Positions 44,279 to 52,034 of a stretch of 64,000 bases of DNA are shown here, one piece after another. How positions within the stretch are numbered: position 1 is the first letter of the stretch; each line of letters opens with the position of its first letter. Source of the DNA: Devosia lucknowensis (GTDB lineage: Bacteria; Pseudomonadota; Alphaproteobacteria; Rhizobiales; Devosiaceae); assembly GCF_900177655.1 (NCBI RefSeq), contig NZ_FXWK01000002.1, positions 806,001 through 870,000 of the forward strand, written 5' to 3'. Made by a program: the position numbers and the translations under genes. The notes under the pieces were generated by a model. It was not told where the DNA came from. It searched no databases and saw only the letters and a list, made by a program, of their open reading frames with translations.

Positions 44279-45364
44279 ATGAACAAGACTGTTGCAAGGT
44301 TTGTCGGCGTGCAGGCCGTCACCATGCTGCCCCTGATGATGGCGTCGACGGCGGCGGGGACCGCGGGCGCACTGGCGCAGGAGGCGGTGTGCGATACCGC
44401 CTCGCCATCGGTCATCTGCGAATTTGTCAGCGCGGAGGACCTTGTCCACGTGCCCGATACCAAGTGGGTCCTGGTCAGCAGCTACAGCACGGCCGGGCGT
44501 CCGGGCGAGGGCTTGATGCTCGTCGACAGCACGACGCGTGAAAGCCAGGTCGTCGAATGGACCACGGCCGATGCGGCTGGCCCCGAGGGGTGCCCCGGTC
44601 CGCTCGAGCAGGCCGAACTGTCGCCGCATGGCATCGCCATTGGCCCGGGCGAGGGCGATGCCCTCAAGGCCTATGCCGTCAATCATGGCCGCCGCACCAT
44701 CGAGATGTTCGATGTCACCACCGGCGGTGAGGTGCCGCAGTTTGCCTGGAGCGGCTGCGTTGTGCTGCCCGCCAGTGTCAATCCCAATGCTGTCGCGCCG
44801 CTGCCTGACGGCCGCCTTGCGGTCAGCTCGTTCCTCGTCAATGGCGACGATGCGGCGACCGAAAAGTTCTTCGCCCAGGAGAATACCGGCTTCATCGCGC
44901 TCTGGGATCCGGCCAGCGGCTGGTCCGAGATGGCTGGCAGCGAGGCCTCGGGCAATAATGGCGTCGCAGTCTCGCCCGATGGCAAATATCTCTTCTTTGC
45001 CGCCTGGTCGGGCATGGAAGTCGTGCGCCTGACGATCGATGCCATTCCCTACGAGCGCGAGTCCATCCCGGTCGACTTCCTTGCCGACAACATGCATGTC
45101 GGTCGTGATGGCCAGCTGCTGCTTGCCGGCCAGTTCTCCGATCTCGATGGTGGCTTCAGCTGCATTGCCGGCCCGGATTCGCCCTGGGTGTGTCCGCTCG
45201 ACACCAAGGCGGTGAGCATCGATCCGACCACGCTCGAAGTCACCGAACTCTTCACTCTCGCTGGCTCGCCCGAGTTCGGCGCCGGCACGACGGTGCTTGA
45301 TCTGGACGATGAATACTGGGTCGGCACCTTCCGCGGCAACGCCATCGCTCGCGTCGCCCGCTGA
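44279..45364 (+). CDS. Secreted beta-propeller protein (SMP-30/paraoxonase-like)
   Basis: A 361-residue protein with a probable signal peptide (MNKTVARFVGVQAVTMLPLMMASTAAGTAGALAQ). The rest shows repeated propeller blades: VPDTKWVLVSSYST, LSPHGIAIGPGE, YAVNHGRRTIEMFDVT, PNAVAPLPDGRLAVSSF, GNNGVAVSPDGKYLFFAAWSG, DNMHVGRDGQLLLAGQF and DDEYWVGTFRGNAIARVAR. The SPHG and NH segments resemble arylesterase-type six-bladed propellers. Several cysteines may form disulfides. Enzymatic activity cannot be read. It has its own promoter-like region and terminator. Confidence 0.75.
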   Translation: MNKTVARFVGVQAVTMLPLMMASTAAGTAGALAQEAVCDTASPSVICEFVSAEDLVHVPDTKWVLVSSYSTAGRPGEGLMLVDSTTRESQVVEWTTADAAGPEGCPGPLEQAELSPHGIAIGPGEGDALKAYAVNHGRRTIEMFDVTTGGEVPQFAWSGCVVLPASVNPNAVAPLPDGRLAVSSFLVNGDDAATEKFFAQENTGFIALWDPASGWSEMAGSEASGNNGVAVSPDGKYLFFAAWSGMEVVRLTIDAIPYERESIPVDFLADNMHVGRDGQLLLAGQFSDLDGGFSCIAGPDSPWVCPLDTKAVSIDPTTLEVTELFTLAGSPEFGAGTTVLDLDDEYWVGTFRGNAIARVAR

Positions 45365-45384
45365 GCCGATCCGATCGCATTGCG

Positions 45385-45414
45385 AAGGCCCGTCGGCGAC
45401 CCCGGGCCTTTTTC
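45385..45414 (+). terminator. Rho-independent terminator of the beta-propeller gene
   Basis: AAGGCCCG and CGGGCCTT form an 8-bp stem with a 10-base loop, followed by TTTC, 20 bp after the stop codon. Confidence 0.75.
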
Positions 45415-45535
45415 TTGTCGCGGCCGAAGAAGCGATGACCAGGAGCAGATAAAATGTCGAACCGGCCGGATCAGCTTCGTCGTCCTGCCGAAACGGGCAG
45501 TGGCGTGCTGTCCGATAGCAAAGGGAAATCAAGCG

Positions 45536-46093
45536 ATGCGCAAGGTTACAGCCGGTCTTTTTCATTCCGTCGATGGCGTGGTGCAGGATCCGTTCAAGTT
45601 CCAGTTCGACAGCTTTGACGATGAACTGGGGCAGTTGCTCACCGGCGTCGAGGGCAAGGTCGATACGGTGTTGATGGGGCGCAAGGGCTGGTCGGAATGG
45701 GCCGGGTACTGGCCCAAGGCGGAGCAGGACATGGACTTCGCCCAGTTCATCAATGCCGTGCCCAAGCATGTCGCGTCCAGCTCGCTCAAGGCGGCCGACA
45801 TGGCACAATGGTCCAATTCCAGCCTGATCGAGGGCGACTTCCTCGACTATGTCCGTGCGCTCAAGGCGCAGCCGGGCGGCGAGATCGGGGTCATGGGTGG
45901 CATTTCCCTCGTGCGGCAGTTGCTGTTTGCCGGGCTGATGGACGAGCTGTCGCTCATCACCCATCCGGTGGTTGCCGGGCAGGGCCGGCATCTGTTCGAG
46001 CCATCGGACCCGACCACCCGTCTCGAACTCCTGCGGTGCGAGACCACGTCCAAGGGCAATGTGGTGCAGGTCTATCGCCGCCGGATCGATTGA
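45536..46093 (+). CDS. Dihydrofolate reductase-like (RibD C-terminal domain) protein
   Basis: A 185-residue single-domain protein. RKVTAGLFHSVDGVVQDPFKFQFDSFDDELGQLL, VDTVLMGRKGWSEWAGYWP, VPKHVASSSLKAADMAQWSNSSLIEGDFLDYVRALKAQPGGEIGVMGGISLVRQLLFAGLMDELSLITHPVVAGQGRHLFE is the pattern of the RibD_C/YyaP group, which bind NAD(P)H; substrates are unknown. The start is the ATG at 45536 after an AAAGGGA site. It is followed by a VOC gene and may share its transcript. Confidence 0.87.
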   Translation: MRKVTAGLFHSVDGVVQDPFKFQFDSFDDELGQLLTGVEGKVDTVLMGRKGWSEWAGYWPKAEQDMDFAQFINAVPKHVASSSLKAADMAQWSNSSLIEGDFLDYVRALKAQPGGEIGVMGGISLVRQLLFAGLMDELSLITHPVVAGQGRHLFEPSDPTTRLELLRCETTSKGNVVQVYRRRID

Positions 46094-46131
46094 GCGGAAA
46101 CGCGCGTTGCTCCGCAAGGAAGGGGAAAAAC

Positions 46132-46494
46132 ATGTCGAAACCCATGACCGTCCAGGGCATCTATGCCTGTATCGCCGTGTCCGACTTCGAGGCCGGAGTC
46201 GATTTCTACATTCGCCTCATGGGTCGCGAGCCCGATGACCGGCCCATGGATGGCCTTGTGCAATGGCGTCGCGACGGCGGCTTGCAGATCTGGCGCGACG
46301 TCGCCCATGCCGGGCACAGCCGCACCACCATCGTCGTGCCCGTCATGGCCGATGAGAGGGCGCGGCTTGAGGCGGCGGGCATCGCGCTCGGACCAGACAT
46401 GGCGGGAGATTGGGGCATCGTTGCACAGATCGAAGATCCCGACGGCAACCAGGTGACCCTCGCCGAACCGCCCAAGGGGTTTGTCGGGAACTGA
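46132..46494 (+). CDS. VOC (glyoxalase/bleomycin-resistance) family protein
   Basis: A 120-residue single VOC domain: GIYACIAVSDFEAGVDFYIRLMGREPDDRPMDGLVQWRRDGGLQIWRDV and VPVMADERARLEAAGIALGPD, ending AQIEDPDGNQVTLAEPP. The IEDPDGN stretch is the usual C-terminal VOC motif. The metal ligand set is incomplete by eye, so it may be a binding protein. It starts 38 bp after the DHFR-like gene, preceded by an AAGGGGAA ribosome site. Confidence 0.87.
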   Translation: MSKPMTVQGIYACIAVSDFEAGVDFYIRLMGREPDDRPMDGLVQWRRDGGLQIWRDVAHAGHSRTTIVVPVMADERARLEAAGIALGPDMAGDWGIVAQIEDPDGNQVTLAEPPKGFVGN

Positions 46495-46544
46495 TCGCAC
46501 GACGGCCGCTCCTGTTGAGCGGGCGCGGCCCAGGCAAGGTGTGT

Positions 46545-46577
46545 CCCTCCCCCTATCCGGGGGAGGTCAGGTGAGGG
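46545..46577. repeat. REP-like palindromic repeat, copy 2
   Basis: CCCTCCCCCTATCCGGGGGAGG followed by a GGTGAGGG end in short form. It overlaps the stop codon of the demethylase-like gene and lies between convergent gene ends. Confidence 0.4.
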
Positions 46578-47469
46578 CACACCCTGCTATCGCCCGTAGC
46601 CGGTTCAGCACCCGTTCCTTCTCCTGCGTCAGACCTTTGTAAGCGAGCTGCTCGGGCGTCAAAGCCGCGATCTGTTCTGCCAGCGAGACAGCGATGTGGG
46701 CGCCGTTCACATGCGTGTCCAGCCGTTCGATGGGATCGAGAGAAAGGCGGATCGAAAAGGCGATCGCGCCGGTGCGCGGCAGCTTGCGCAGGGTTTGTCG
46801 TTCGACGCGCAGATAGACCGGGTCGGCGCGTTCGCCTGTGCCGAAGCGCTGCTCACCCGGTCCGGACAGGTCGGGGTGGAACAGCCTTGCGTCACCATAA
46901 AGCGAGAAATTCCAGCGAATCATCGGGGTTTCCGGTCGCATGGCGTCGAACATGCGCGCCATGATTTCGGCCTGGCGCGTCCCCGGTCCGAAGCCGGGCA
47001 CCGGCGCGTGGATGTCGGCCAGCACTTTTCCCATTTTCTCGGACAGTGTCCAGGACGAGGGGAAACAAAGCGAGGCGGCCGTCAGGCGCCATCCTTCGGG
47101 GCTGCGTTGTAGTAGCAGCAGGTCGTCCTGCACCAGTTGCGAAGCGATCAGCAGCGGGCTTGCCTCGGTCTGCAGTTGGACAGTTCCACTCCCTGCGATT
47201 GCCATGCAATCGGGGCTGTTATGTCGCCATAGTTCGGGAAATCGCCTGGGCAGATGCGTCACCAGCAGGTCGAGCAATTCCTTCTGGGCCGGTCGGCTCC
47301 CGGGCTCCTCGGCAAAGACCGCGTCCCGCCTGTCTTCAAGCAGTTGAGCCTTCTCGGCCAGCTGGCCTGGCATGGCGGCGTCGGGTTCGAGCCATTGCTC
47401 GGGGTCCAGTGGCTGCGTGCCGATCCTGAACAGGGGCGACGAGCCGTCATAGGGCGTCGGCATGCTCAT
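46567..47469 (-). CDS. DUF3445 family protein (heme-dependent oxidative N-demethylase type)
   Basis: A 300-residue cytoplasmic protein: SSPLFRIGTQPLDPEQWLEPD, LLDLLVTHLPRRFPELW, PLLIASQLVQDDLLLLQRSPEGWRLTAASLCFPSSWTLSEKMGKVLADIHAPVPGF and MIRWNFSLYGDARLFHP, and later YLRVERQTLRKLPRTGAIAFSIRLSL, which match DUF3445. The characterised relative is the heme subunit (DmmD) of dimethylamine monooxygenase. The His/Cys environment cannot be verified by eye. It starts inside the marR stop (ATGA) so the two are coupled, and no dmmABC partners are adjacent. Confidence 0.75.
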   Translation of the reverse strand: MSMPTPYDGSSPLFRIGTQPLDPEQWLEPDAAMPGQLAEKAQLLEDRRDAVFAEEPGSRPAQKELLDLLVTHLPRRFPELWRHNSPDCMAIAGSGTVQLQTEASPLLIASQLVQDDLLLLQRSPEGWRLTAASLCFPSSWTLSEKMGKVLADIHAPVPGFGPGTRQAEIMARMFDAMRPETPMIRWNFSLYGDARLFHPDLSGPGEQRFGTGERADPVYLRVERQTLRKLPRTGAIAFSIRLSLDPIERLDTHVNGAHIAVSLAEQIAALTPEQLAYKGLTQEKERVLNRLRAIAGCALT

Positions 47470-47909
47470 GCGTCTGCCGCCTCCCGCGCCACCAGCGTTG
47501 CGATGATGCGTTTGATCAGCGCGAAATACTGCGCGCTCTCCGCCTCGGAAAGCCCGTCGAGAGCAATGGCGTTGATCCGTTCCGCGGCCGCCTCGACATC
47601 GGGCAGCTTTGCCCGCGCTGCCGGCGTCAGGGTCACGAGCTGCGATCGGCCGTCATCAGGGTTGGGGCGCCGGCTGACCAGTCCGTCGCGCTCCATGCGG
47701 TTGAGGGTGGCGGTCATCGTCGCCTGTTCGACCCCGGCCCGCTCGGCAATGGTCTTCTGGCTGGCTTCGCCATGTTCGAGCGCCAGCAGCACCGGCATAT
47801 GTGCCGGCATCAGCCCGATCTGCGCAAGGTGCCGCTCCAGTTCGCGCACCAGCAGGCGGCCGGCCCAGTTGGTCAGATAGCCAACGGATGTATCGCGATT
47901 CAAAGCCAT
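47466..47909 (-). CDS. MarR family transcriptional regulator
   Basis: A 147-residue winged-helix regulator: GYLTNWAGRLLVRELERHLAQIGLMPAHMPVLLALEHGEASQKTIAERAGVEQATMTATLNRMERDGLVSRRPNPDDGRSQLVTLTPAARAKL is a complete MarR domain with the wing in RRPNPDDGRSQLVTLT. It is the first gene of the leftward pair with the DUF3445 gene and is divergent from cytochrome b561, so it probably controls one or both. Inducer unknown. Confidence 0.9.
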   Translation of the reverse strand: MALNRDTSVGYLTNWAGRLLVRELERHLAQIGLMPAHMPVLLALEHGEASQKTIAERAGVEQATMTATLNRMERDGLVSRRPNPDDGRSQLVTLTPAARAKLPDVEAAAERINAIALDGLSEAESAQYFALIKRIIATLVAREAADA

Positions 47910-47914
47910 TTACA

Positions 47915-47944
47915 TAGCATGCTCAGTAATTATATAGTGTGCTA
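47915..47944. promoter_or_regulatory. Imperfect palindrome in the marR-cytochrome b561 intergenic region
   Basis: TAGCA at 47915 and TGCTA at 47940 bracket an AT-rich 30-bp imperfect dyad. Its position in the 75-bp divergent region fits a MarR operator. Confidence 0.45.
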
Positions 47945-47984
47945 AGTATATCGCCATTCCCCCGCGCAGCAAGGGAGACGTTCC

Positions 47985-48512
47985 GTGCCTTTGAAAAGCT
48001 CCACAAGTCGTTATGGTGCCATAGCAGCCAGCATCCACTGGCTGTCCGCGATTGCGGTCATCCTCATGCTGGTCAGTGGCCTCGTCATGGGCAATGAGGA
48101 CGATCTCGTGCCCCGTCTCCTGCCATTCCACGTCGCACTGGGTGTTGTCGTCGGCCTCCTGACGCTTTTTCGCGTGGTCTGGTGGTGGCTTTTCGATAAG
48201 CATCCCCAGCCCGTTGCAGGCACCAGTCGCATGCAGGAATGGGCCGCACGGCTCGTGCATCTGGGCTTGTATGTCGCCATACTTGTCATGGTCGCGTCAG
48301 GCGTCGCCACCGTGGCGCTGACCGGCGCGGCTCCTGCCATCTTCGGGGGCGGTCCCTTGCCCGAATTCGACGACGTCGCGCCGTATGACATGCACGAATT
48401 GATGAGCCGCCTGCTCATCGTGCTCGCCCTTGGCCATATCGGGGCGGCCCTGTTTCACCAGTTCATCAAGCGCGACGGACTGATCGGGAGGATGCGAGTG
48501 GGCAGTCGGTAA
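47985..48512 (+). CDS. Cytochrome b561 family membrane protein
   Basis: A 175-residue di-heme b-type cytochrome of the bacterial b561 type. Four hydrophobic segments are visible. Candidate heme histidines are in ASIHWLSAIAVILML, LPFHVALGVVVGLL, RLVHLGLYVAILVMV and LALGHIGAALFHQFI. Members move electrons from the ubiquinol pool or oxidise superoxide. The GTG at 47985 starts the protein (MPLKSSTSRYG), which is divergent from the MarR gene. Confidence 0.88.
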   Translation: MPLKSSTSRYGAIAASIHWLSAIAVILMLVSGLVMGNEDDLVPRLLPFHVALGVVVGLLTLFRVVWWWLFDKHPQPVAGTSRMQEWAARLVHLGLYVAILVMVASGVATVALTGAAPAIFGGGPLPEFDDVAPYDMHELMSRLLIVLALGHIGAALFHQFIKRDGLIGRMRVGSR

Positions 48513-48562
48513 TGGCTGTGACTGGGCGATCTCCTCATCCGGCGCTACGCGCCATTCTTATT

Positions 48563-48613
48563 CCTCTCCCCATCGGGGAGAGATGGCTCGGCGGAGCCGG
48601 GTCGGCGAGGGGG
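48563..48613. repeat. REP-like palindromic repeat, copy 3
   Basis: CCTCTCCCCATCGGGGAGAG then ATGGCTCGGCGGAGCC and a GGCGAGGGG end. It is the clearest palindrome of the three related copies (37922, 46545). Confidence 0.6.
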
Positions 48614-48652
48614 ATTGTCTGATCACGCTCGGAGCGGGTGTGCTTCTTAAAC

Positions 48653-50026
48653 TCACTCCACCCGCATGGCCGGCAGTTGCCGCCCATTCTGGAACAGGGT
48701 CAGGCTTTTCGCCACGCCGTCTGCCACCTCGAACGTGATCTGGGCCTCGACGGCCCGGTAGAAAAACGCCGTTTCGCTTTCGGGAAAGATTTCGAGGGCA
48801 GGTTGCCCGGTCAGCTGCGCGTAAATCCTCCCATCGTCCGTGGTGATGGTCATGACCACGCCCGGCGCCATCACATAGTCACCCACATATCCTTCGAGAA
48901 GTGTCGGATCGATCTCGGCGACCTCGCGTGCCTTGGGTTGTTCGCGCAGGGGCAGGGAGGGATCGAGCAGGTGCATGCCGATATCGTTGATACCCTGTTC
49001 TGTAGACATGTTGGAGAGCACGACGACGCCATTGCCCGAATTGCGCTCGAAACCGGCAAAGCTTGCAAATCCACCGGTGCGGCCGTTGTGCCAGACAATC
49101 TCGCCCGATCCGGTGGGCGTGATGAACCAGCCGAGCCCGATGGAGCCGCTGTCGCCGATCGGCCGGACGCGTTCAAGCATCTTGTCGAAGCCGGGCTTCA
49201 ACTCCGTTTCCGTCGCACCGCTGGCTGCGGCAATGAATTTGATGAGGTCGGCGGCGGTCGTCACCAACGCCCCGGCAGGCGCCACCGCGTCGAAATCCCA
49301 ATAGGGCACGGGATCGCCCGACCCGTCATGGCCGATGGCCATGCCCTCGGGCAGTTCGGCCCCAAGCGCGAGGCGTGAGCTTTCCATGCCCAGCGGCATC
49401 AGCACCTCGTCCTCCACCGTCTTGGCATAGGGCTCACTTGTGACGCCCTCGATGATCTCGCCGAGCAGGGCGACGCCGACATTGGAATATTCGAAGCCTT
49501 CGCCCACCGGCCGCGCCAGCTGCTGTTCGCGCAGCCAGGCGAGCAGTTGCTCGTCGGTATAGCCGGAATAGGGATTGTCGAAGCCGCGAGACAGGATTTC
49601 GGGCGGCAGGCCGGTAAGCCCCGACATGTGCGAGGCGAGGTCGAAGGCCGTGATCGGCTTGTCGGAGGGGGGAACCGCAGTGCCTTCGGGCAGGTAGTCG
49701 GTGATCGGTGCGTCGAGGTCGATCTCGCCCTCCAACGCAAGCTGCGCCAGGACGAGACTGGTAAACACCTTGGTGATGGACCCCGCCTCGAAGGGGGTGA
49801 ATTCGTTGATCGGCGCGGGGTCGTCGCGCCCGAGCGTGCCATGAGAGACAAAGCGCGTTTCACCGTTCTCGATCACGGCCACGGCAATGCCGATGCTGGC
49901 CCCGTCGCGATCGATGCGGTCGGCCAGGATCTGCGAGATTTCGCCATTGTTGGGCATGGCTGCTTCCTGGGCAAAGGCCGTGGAAGCAAGGAGCGCGAAG
50001 GTCGCGGCGGCGAGGGCAGGCTTCAT
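48653..50026 (-). CDS. Exported serine hydrolase (class C beta-lactamase-like)
   Basis: A 457-residue protein with a signal peptide (MKPALAAATFALLASTAFA). The catalytic pattern of the beta-lactamase/penicillin-binding-protein C family is complete: SITK (SxxK) in FEAGSITKVFTSLVLAQLALEGEIDLDAPITDYLP, the YSN motif in FEYSNVGVALLGEIIEG, and HNGRTGGF for the KTG-like box. An additional C-terminal domain (from about residue 365) follows, as in esterase and D-aminopeptidase relatives. Substrate is not predictable. It is single and precedes ppa's 3' end on the same strand. Confidence 0.87.
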   Translation of the reverse strand: MKPALAAATFALLASTAFAQEAAMPNNGEISQILADRIDRDGASIGIAVAVIENGETRFVSHGTLGRDDPAPINEFTPFEAGSITKVFTSLVLAQLALEGEIDLDAPITDYLPEGTAVPPSDKPITAFDLASHMSGLTGLPPEILSRGFDNPYSGYTDEQLLAWLREQQLARPVGEGFEYSNVGVALLGEIIEGVTSEPYAKTVEDEVLMPLGMESSRLALGAELPEGMAIGHDGSGDPVPYWDFDAVAPAGALVTTAADLIKFIAAASGATETELKPGFDKMLERVRPIGDSGSIGLGWFITPTGSGEIVWHNGRTGGFASFAGFERNSGNGVVVLSNMSTEQGINDIGMHLLDPSLPLREQPKAREVAEIDPTLLEGYVGDYVMAPGVVMTITTDDGRIYAQLTGQPALEIFPESETAFFYRAVEAQITFEVADGVAKSLTLFQNGRQLPAMRVE

Positions 50027-50086
50027 GAAAAAGTCTCCGGCGTCAGTCCGATAGGAGCATAACGCCGGAGAGCGGATATGGATCGC

Positions 50087-50620
50087 TTACTTGGCGGCCT
50101 TGGCCATGGCGATGGAGTCGAGAATGACCTTCTGCGCATCGGCGAGGTTGCCGATCCGGTCGATCTTGGCCCATTTGCCGGGCTCGAGATCCTTGTAGTG
50201 GGTGAAGAAGTGCTTCACGCGCTCGAGCTGGATTTCGGGGAAATCCTCGATGTCCTTGATGCCGTCATACATGCGGGTGAGCTTGGAGACGGGCACGGCG
50301 ATGATCTTCTCGTCCTGGCCGCCATCGTCTTCCATGAACAGCACGCCCACCGGACGCGAGCGCACCACGGCGCCGGGCACGAGTGGGCGCGAATTCATGA
50401 CGATGACGTCGAGCGGGTCGCCGTCGCCGCACAGGGTGTGCGGAACGAAGCCGTAGTTTCCGGGATAGCGCATGGGCGTGTAGAGGAAGCGGTCGACGAA
50501 CAGCGCGCCCGAGTCCTTGTCGATTTCATACTTGATCGGCTCGCCACCGAGCGGCACTTCGATGATGACGTTGAGGTCGTCGGGCGGGTTCTTGCCGGTT
50601 GGGATCGCGTCGATGTTCAT
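50087..50620 (-). CDS. ppa: Inorganic pyrophosphatase (family I)
   Basis: Ppa hydrolyses pyrophosphate in the cytoplasm. The 177 residues have the family I active site: [63 protein letters not shown], with the DGDPLDVIV acidic motif, then [13 protein letters not shown] and [20 protein letters not shown]. The ATG at 50620 ([15 protein letters not shown]) is the family start. It transcribes toward the serine hydrolase gene. Confidence 0.97.
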   Translation of the reverse strand: MNIDAIPTGKNPPDDLNVIIEVPLGGEPIKYEIDKDSGALFVDRFLYTPMRYPGNYGFVPHTLCGDGDPLDVIVMNSRPLVPGAVVRSRPVGVLFMEDDGGQDEKIIAVPVSKLTRMYDGIKDIEDFPEIQLERVKHFFTHYKDLEPGKWAKIDRIGNLADAQKVILDSIAMAKAAK

Positions 50621-50807
50621 GTTGTTGCACTTCGCCGTGGGGAGGAAATTGTCGGGGGCAGGTTCTGCCCACAATGGCATCCAAAGGCAAGGCACAAATC
50701 GGTCGCGGTGATTCGCTTCGGCCGCGGTTCGGAGGCATGGTCATGATGCCGGCGCATTGATCCCGATGATCGGCGGCGGTGCTGATCTGGCTGAGGGAGT
50801 CGACGTC

Positions 50808-51377
50808 GTGGCAAAGGTTAACAATGTGATAGCAATTTCGGCTCTGGTGCTGGTTTTCGGAGCAACTTCGGCGGCTGGACAATCAGGTTTTGTCAGCGCT
50901 TTCACAAATCTGGATCTTTCCAATGACTGCCTGGTGCTGGAAGCGGATGACTTCGGCGCGTCCTGGTCATGCCCGGGATACAAAGGTTTTCCGCTCAAGG
51001 TGCAGGAAGGCGATCTGCGCTTTTCGCTGGGCTATGGCTTCAATGCGGACGAAAATAGCGTTGGTTCCCAGACACTTCCGCCGTTCAATCGATTGGGCGA
51101 AAAGCTCGAATGGCGGTTGTCGAATGCGTCGGGCCGCTGGTTTCCGATCGCCACGATCGTGCGCTACCACACCGCCGATCCCGAGACCGGCGAGGATTCG
51201 GGACAGGTGCTGGTGGTCAGCCAGATTGCTGAGGGCAACAGCTGCCACATTGCCTATGTAGACGCCAAAGCCAATGCCGATGCCAATGTGCTTGCTCAGC
51301 AAGCTGCTGATAAGGCAGGAGATTTTGATTGCGCCAATGACGAGGTCGAGATCATCGGCGCTTTCGAGGCCTACTGA
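50808..51377 (+). CDS. Secreted protein of unknown function, four cysteines
   Basis: A 189-residue protein with a probable signal peptide (MAKVNNVIAISALVLVFGATSAAG) and a mature domain with four cysteines (in NDCLVLEADDFGASWSCPGYKG, GNSCHIAYVD and FDCANDEVE). The CPGYKGFPLKVQEGDLRFSLGYGF stretch and the WRLSNASGRWFPIATIVRY segment look like a conserved Rhizobiales family I cannot name. It begins at the GTG at 50808 after a GAGGGAG site; a TTG 51 bp earlier has no such site. It converges with the TerB gene with a 7-bp overlap. Confidence 0.65.
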   Translation: MAKVNNVIAISALVLVFGATSAAGQSGFVSAFTNLDLSNDCLVLEADDFGASWSCPGYKGFPLKVQEGDLRFSLGYGFNADENSVGSQTLPPFNRLGEKLEWRLSNASGRWFPIATIVRYHTADPETGEDSGQVLVVSQIAEGNSCHIAYVDAKANADANVLAQQAADKAGDFDCANDEVEIIGAFEAY

Positions 51378-51823
51378 TCCTCGGGCTCTGCGGCCTGGCC
51401 TTTGATCTGGTTTCGCAGGATGGTCCGGTCCCGGCTCGAGACGCCGATCAGTTCAGCAATGCGCCAGACCATGTTGTCCTCGAGCTCGTGGTTGCGGCGA
51501 TCGGCGAAGACCACGGTCCACATCATGCGGATGATCTCGATGCGATCGCCCATCTCCAATAGGGTCAAGCCACTGGTAAACTTGTAGAAATCCACCGATT
51601 CGGCATCCTGCCGCGCGGCTTCGCGCACGAGCTTGTCCACGGCCTGTTCGTCGAGATCGTAATGGTCCATCAGCGCACCGCGGATGGCCTTGCGCTCGGC
51701 ATCCTGCATGGTGCCGTCGACGCCGGCCAGATGGACGAGCAATGCGGCCACGGCCAGTTTTGGGTCGTGCAGGTCGGCCGGCGCATCGGTTTTTGCGAAC
51801 AGACGGGTCAAGGCCTCGAACAT
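51371..51823 (-). CDS. TerB family protein
   Basis: A 150-residue helical protein of the TerB/DjlA-N type (tellurite resistance B-like). PKLAVAALLVHLAGVDGTMQDAERKAIRGALMDHYDLDEQAVDKLVREA and SGLTLLEMGDRIEIIRMMWTVVFADRRNHELEDNMVWRIAELIGVSSRDRTILRN is the domain. The acidic triad-like positions of TerB (DG, DAERKAI, E) suggest metal binding. The ATG at 51823 is preferred over upstream in-frame sequence. No other ter genes are nearby. Confidence 0.85.
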   Translation of the reverse strand: MFEALTRLFAKTDAPADLHDPKLAVAALLVHLAGVDGTMQDAERKAIRGALMDHYDLDEQAVDKLVREAARQDAESVDFYKFTSGLTLLEMGDRIEIIRMMWTVVFADRRNHELEDNMVWRIAELIGVSSRDRTILRNQIKGQAAEPEDQ

Positions 51824-52003
51824 GGCGGTGGCTCCTGGGCGAAAATTTTCTGCCTGAACGGCTCGGGGAGAGCCTAGCCATAAGTGGCCGTAACTCAATG
51901 ATTCCGCGCCGGTTTCACGCTGTCTTGAGCAGGGATGATGCAGGCGAGCCACAGCATGAGCCCAGAAAAAGGACTCGACTCTTGCATCAAGCGGAGTCTA
52001 ATT

Positions 52004-52018
52004 GTTCTTGTTTTGTTC
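52004..52018 (+). promoter_or_regulatory. lexA box: LexA box (alphaproteobacterial type)
   Basis: GTTC-TTGTTTT-GTTC is an exact GTTC-N7-GTTC direct repeat, the alphaproteobacterial SOS box. It begins two bases after a -10-like TCTAAT and 31 bp before the imuA ATG used here, so LexA would block the promoter. Confidence 0.8.
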
Positions 52019-52034
52019 ACATATGGGTCGGGCC

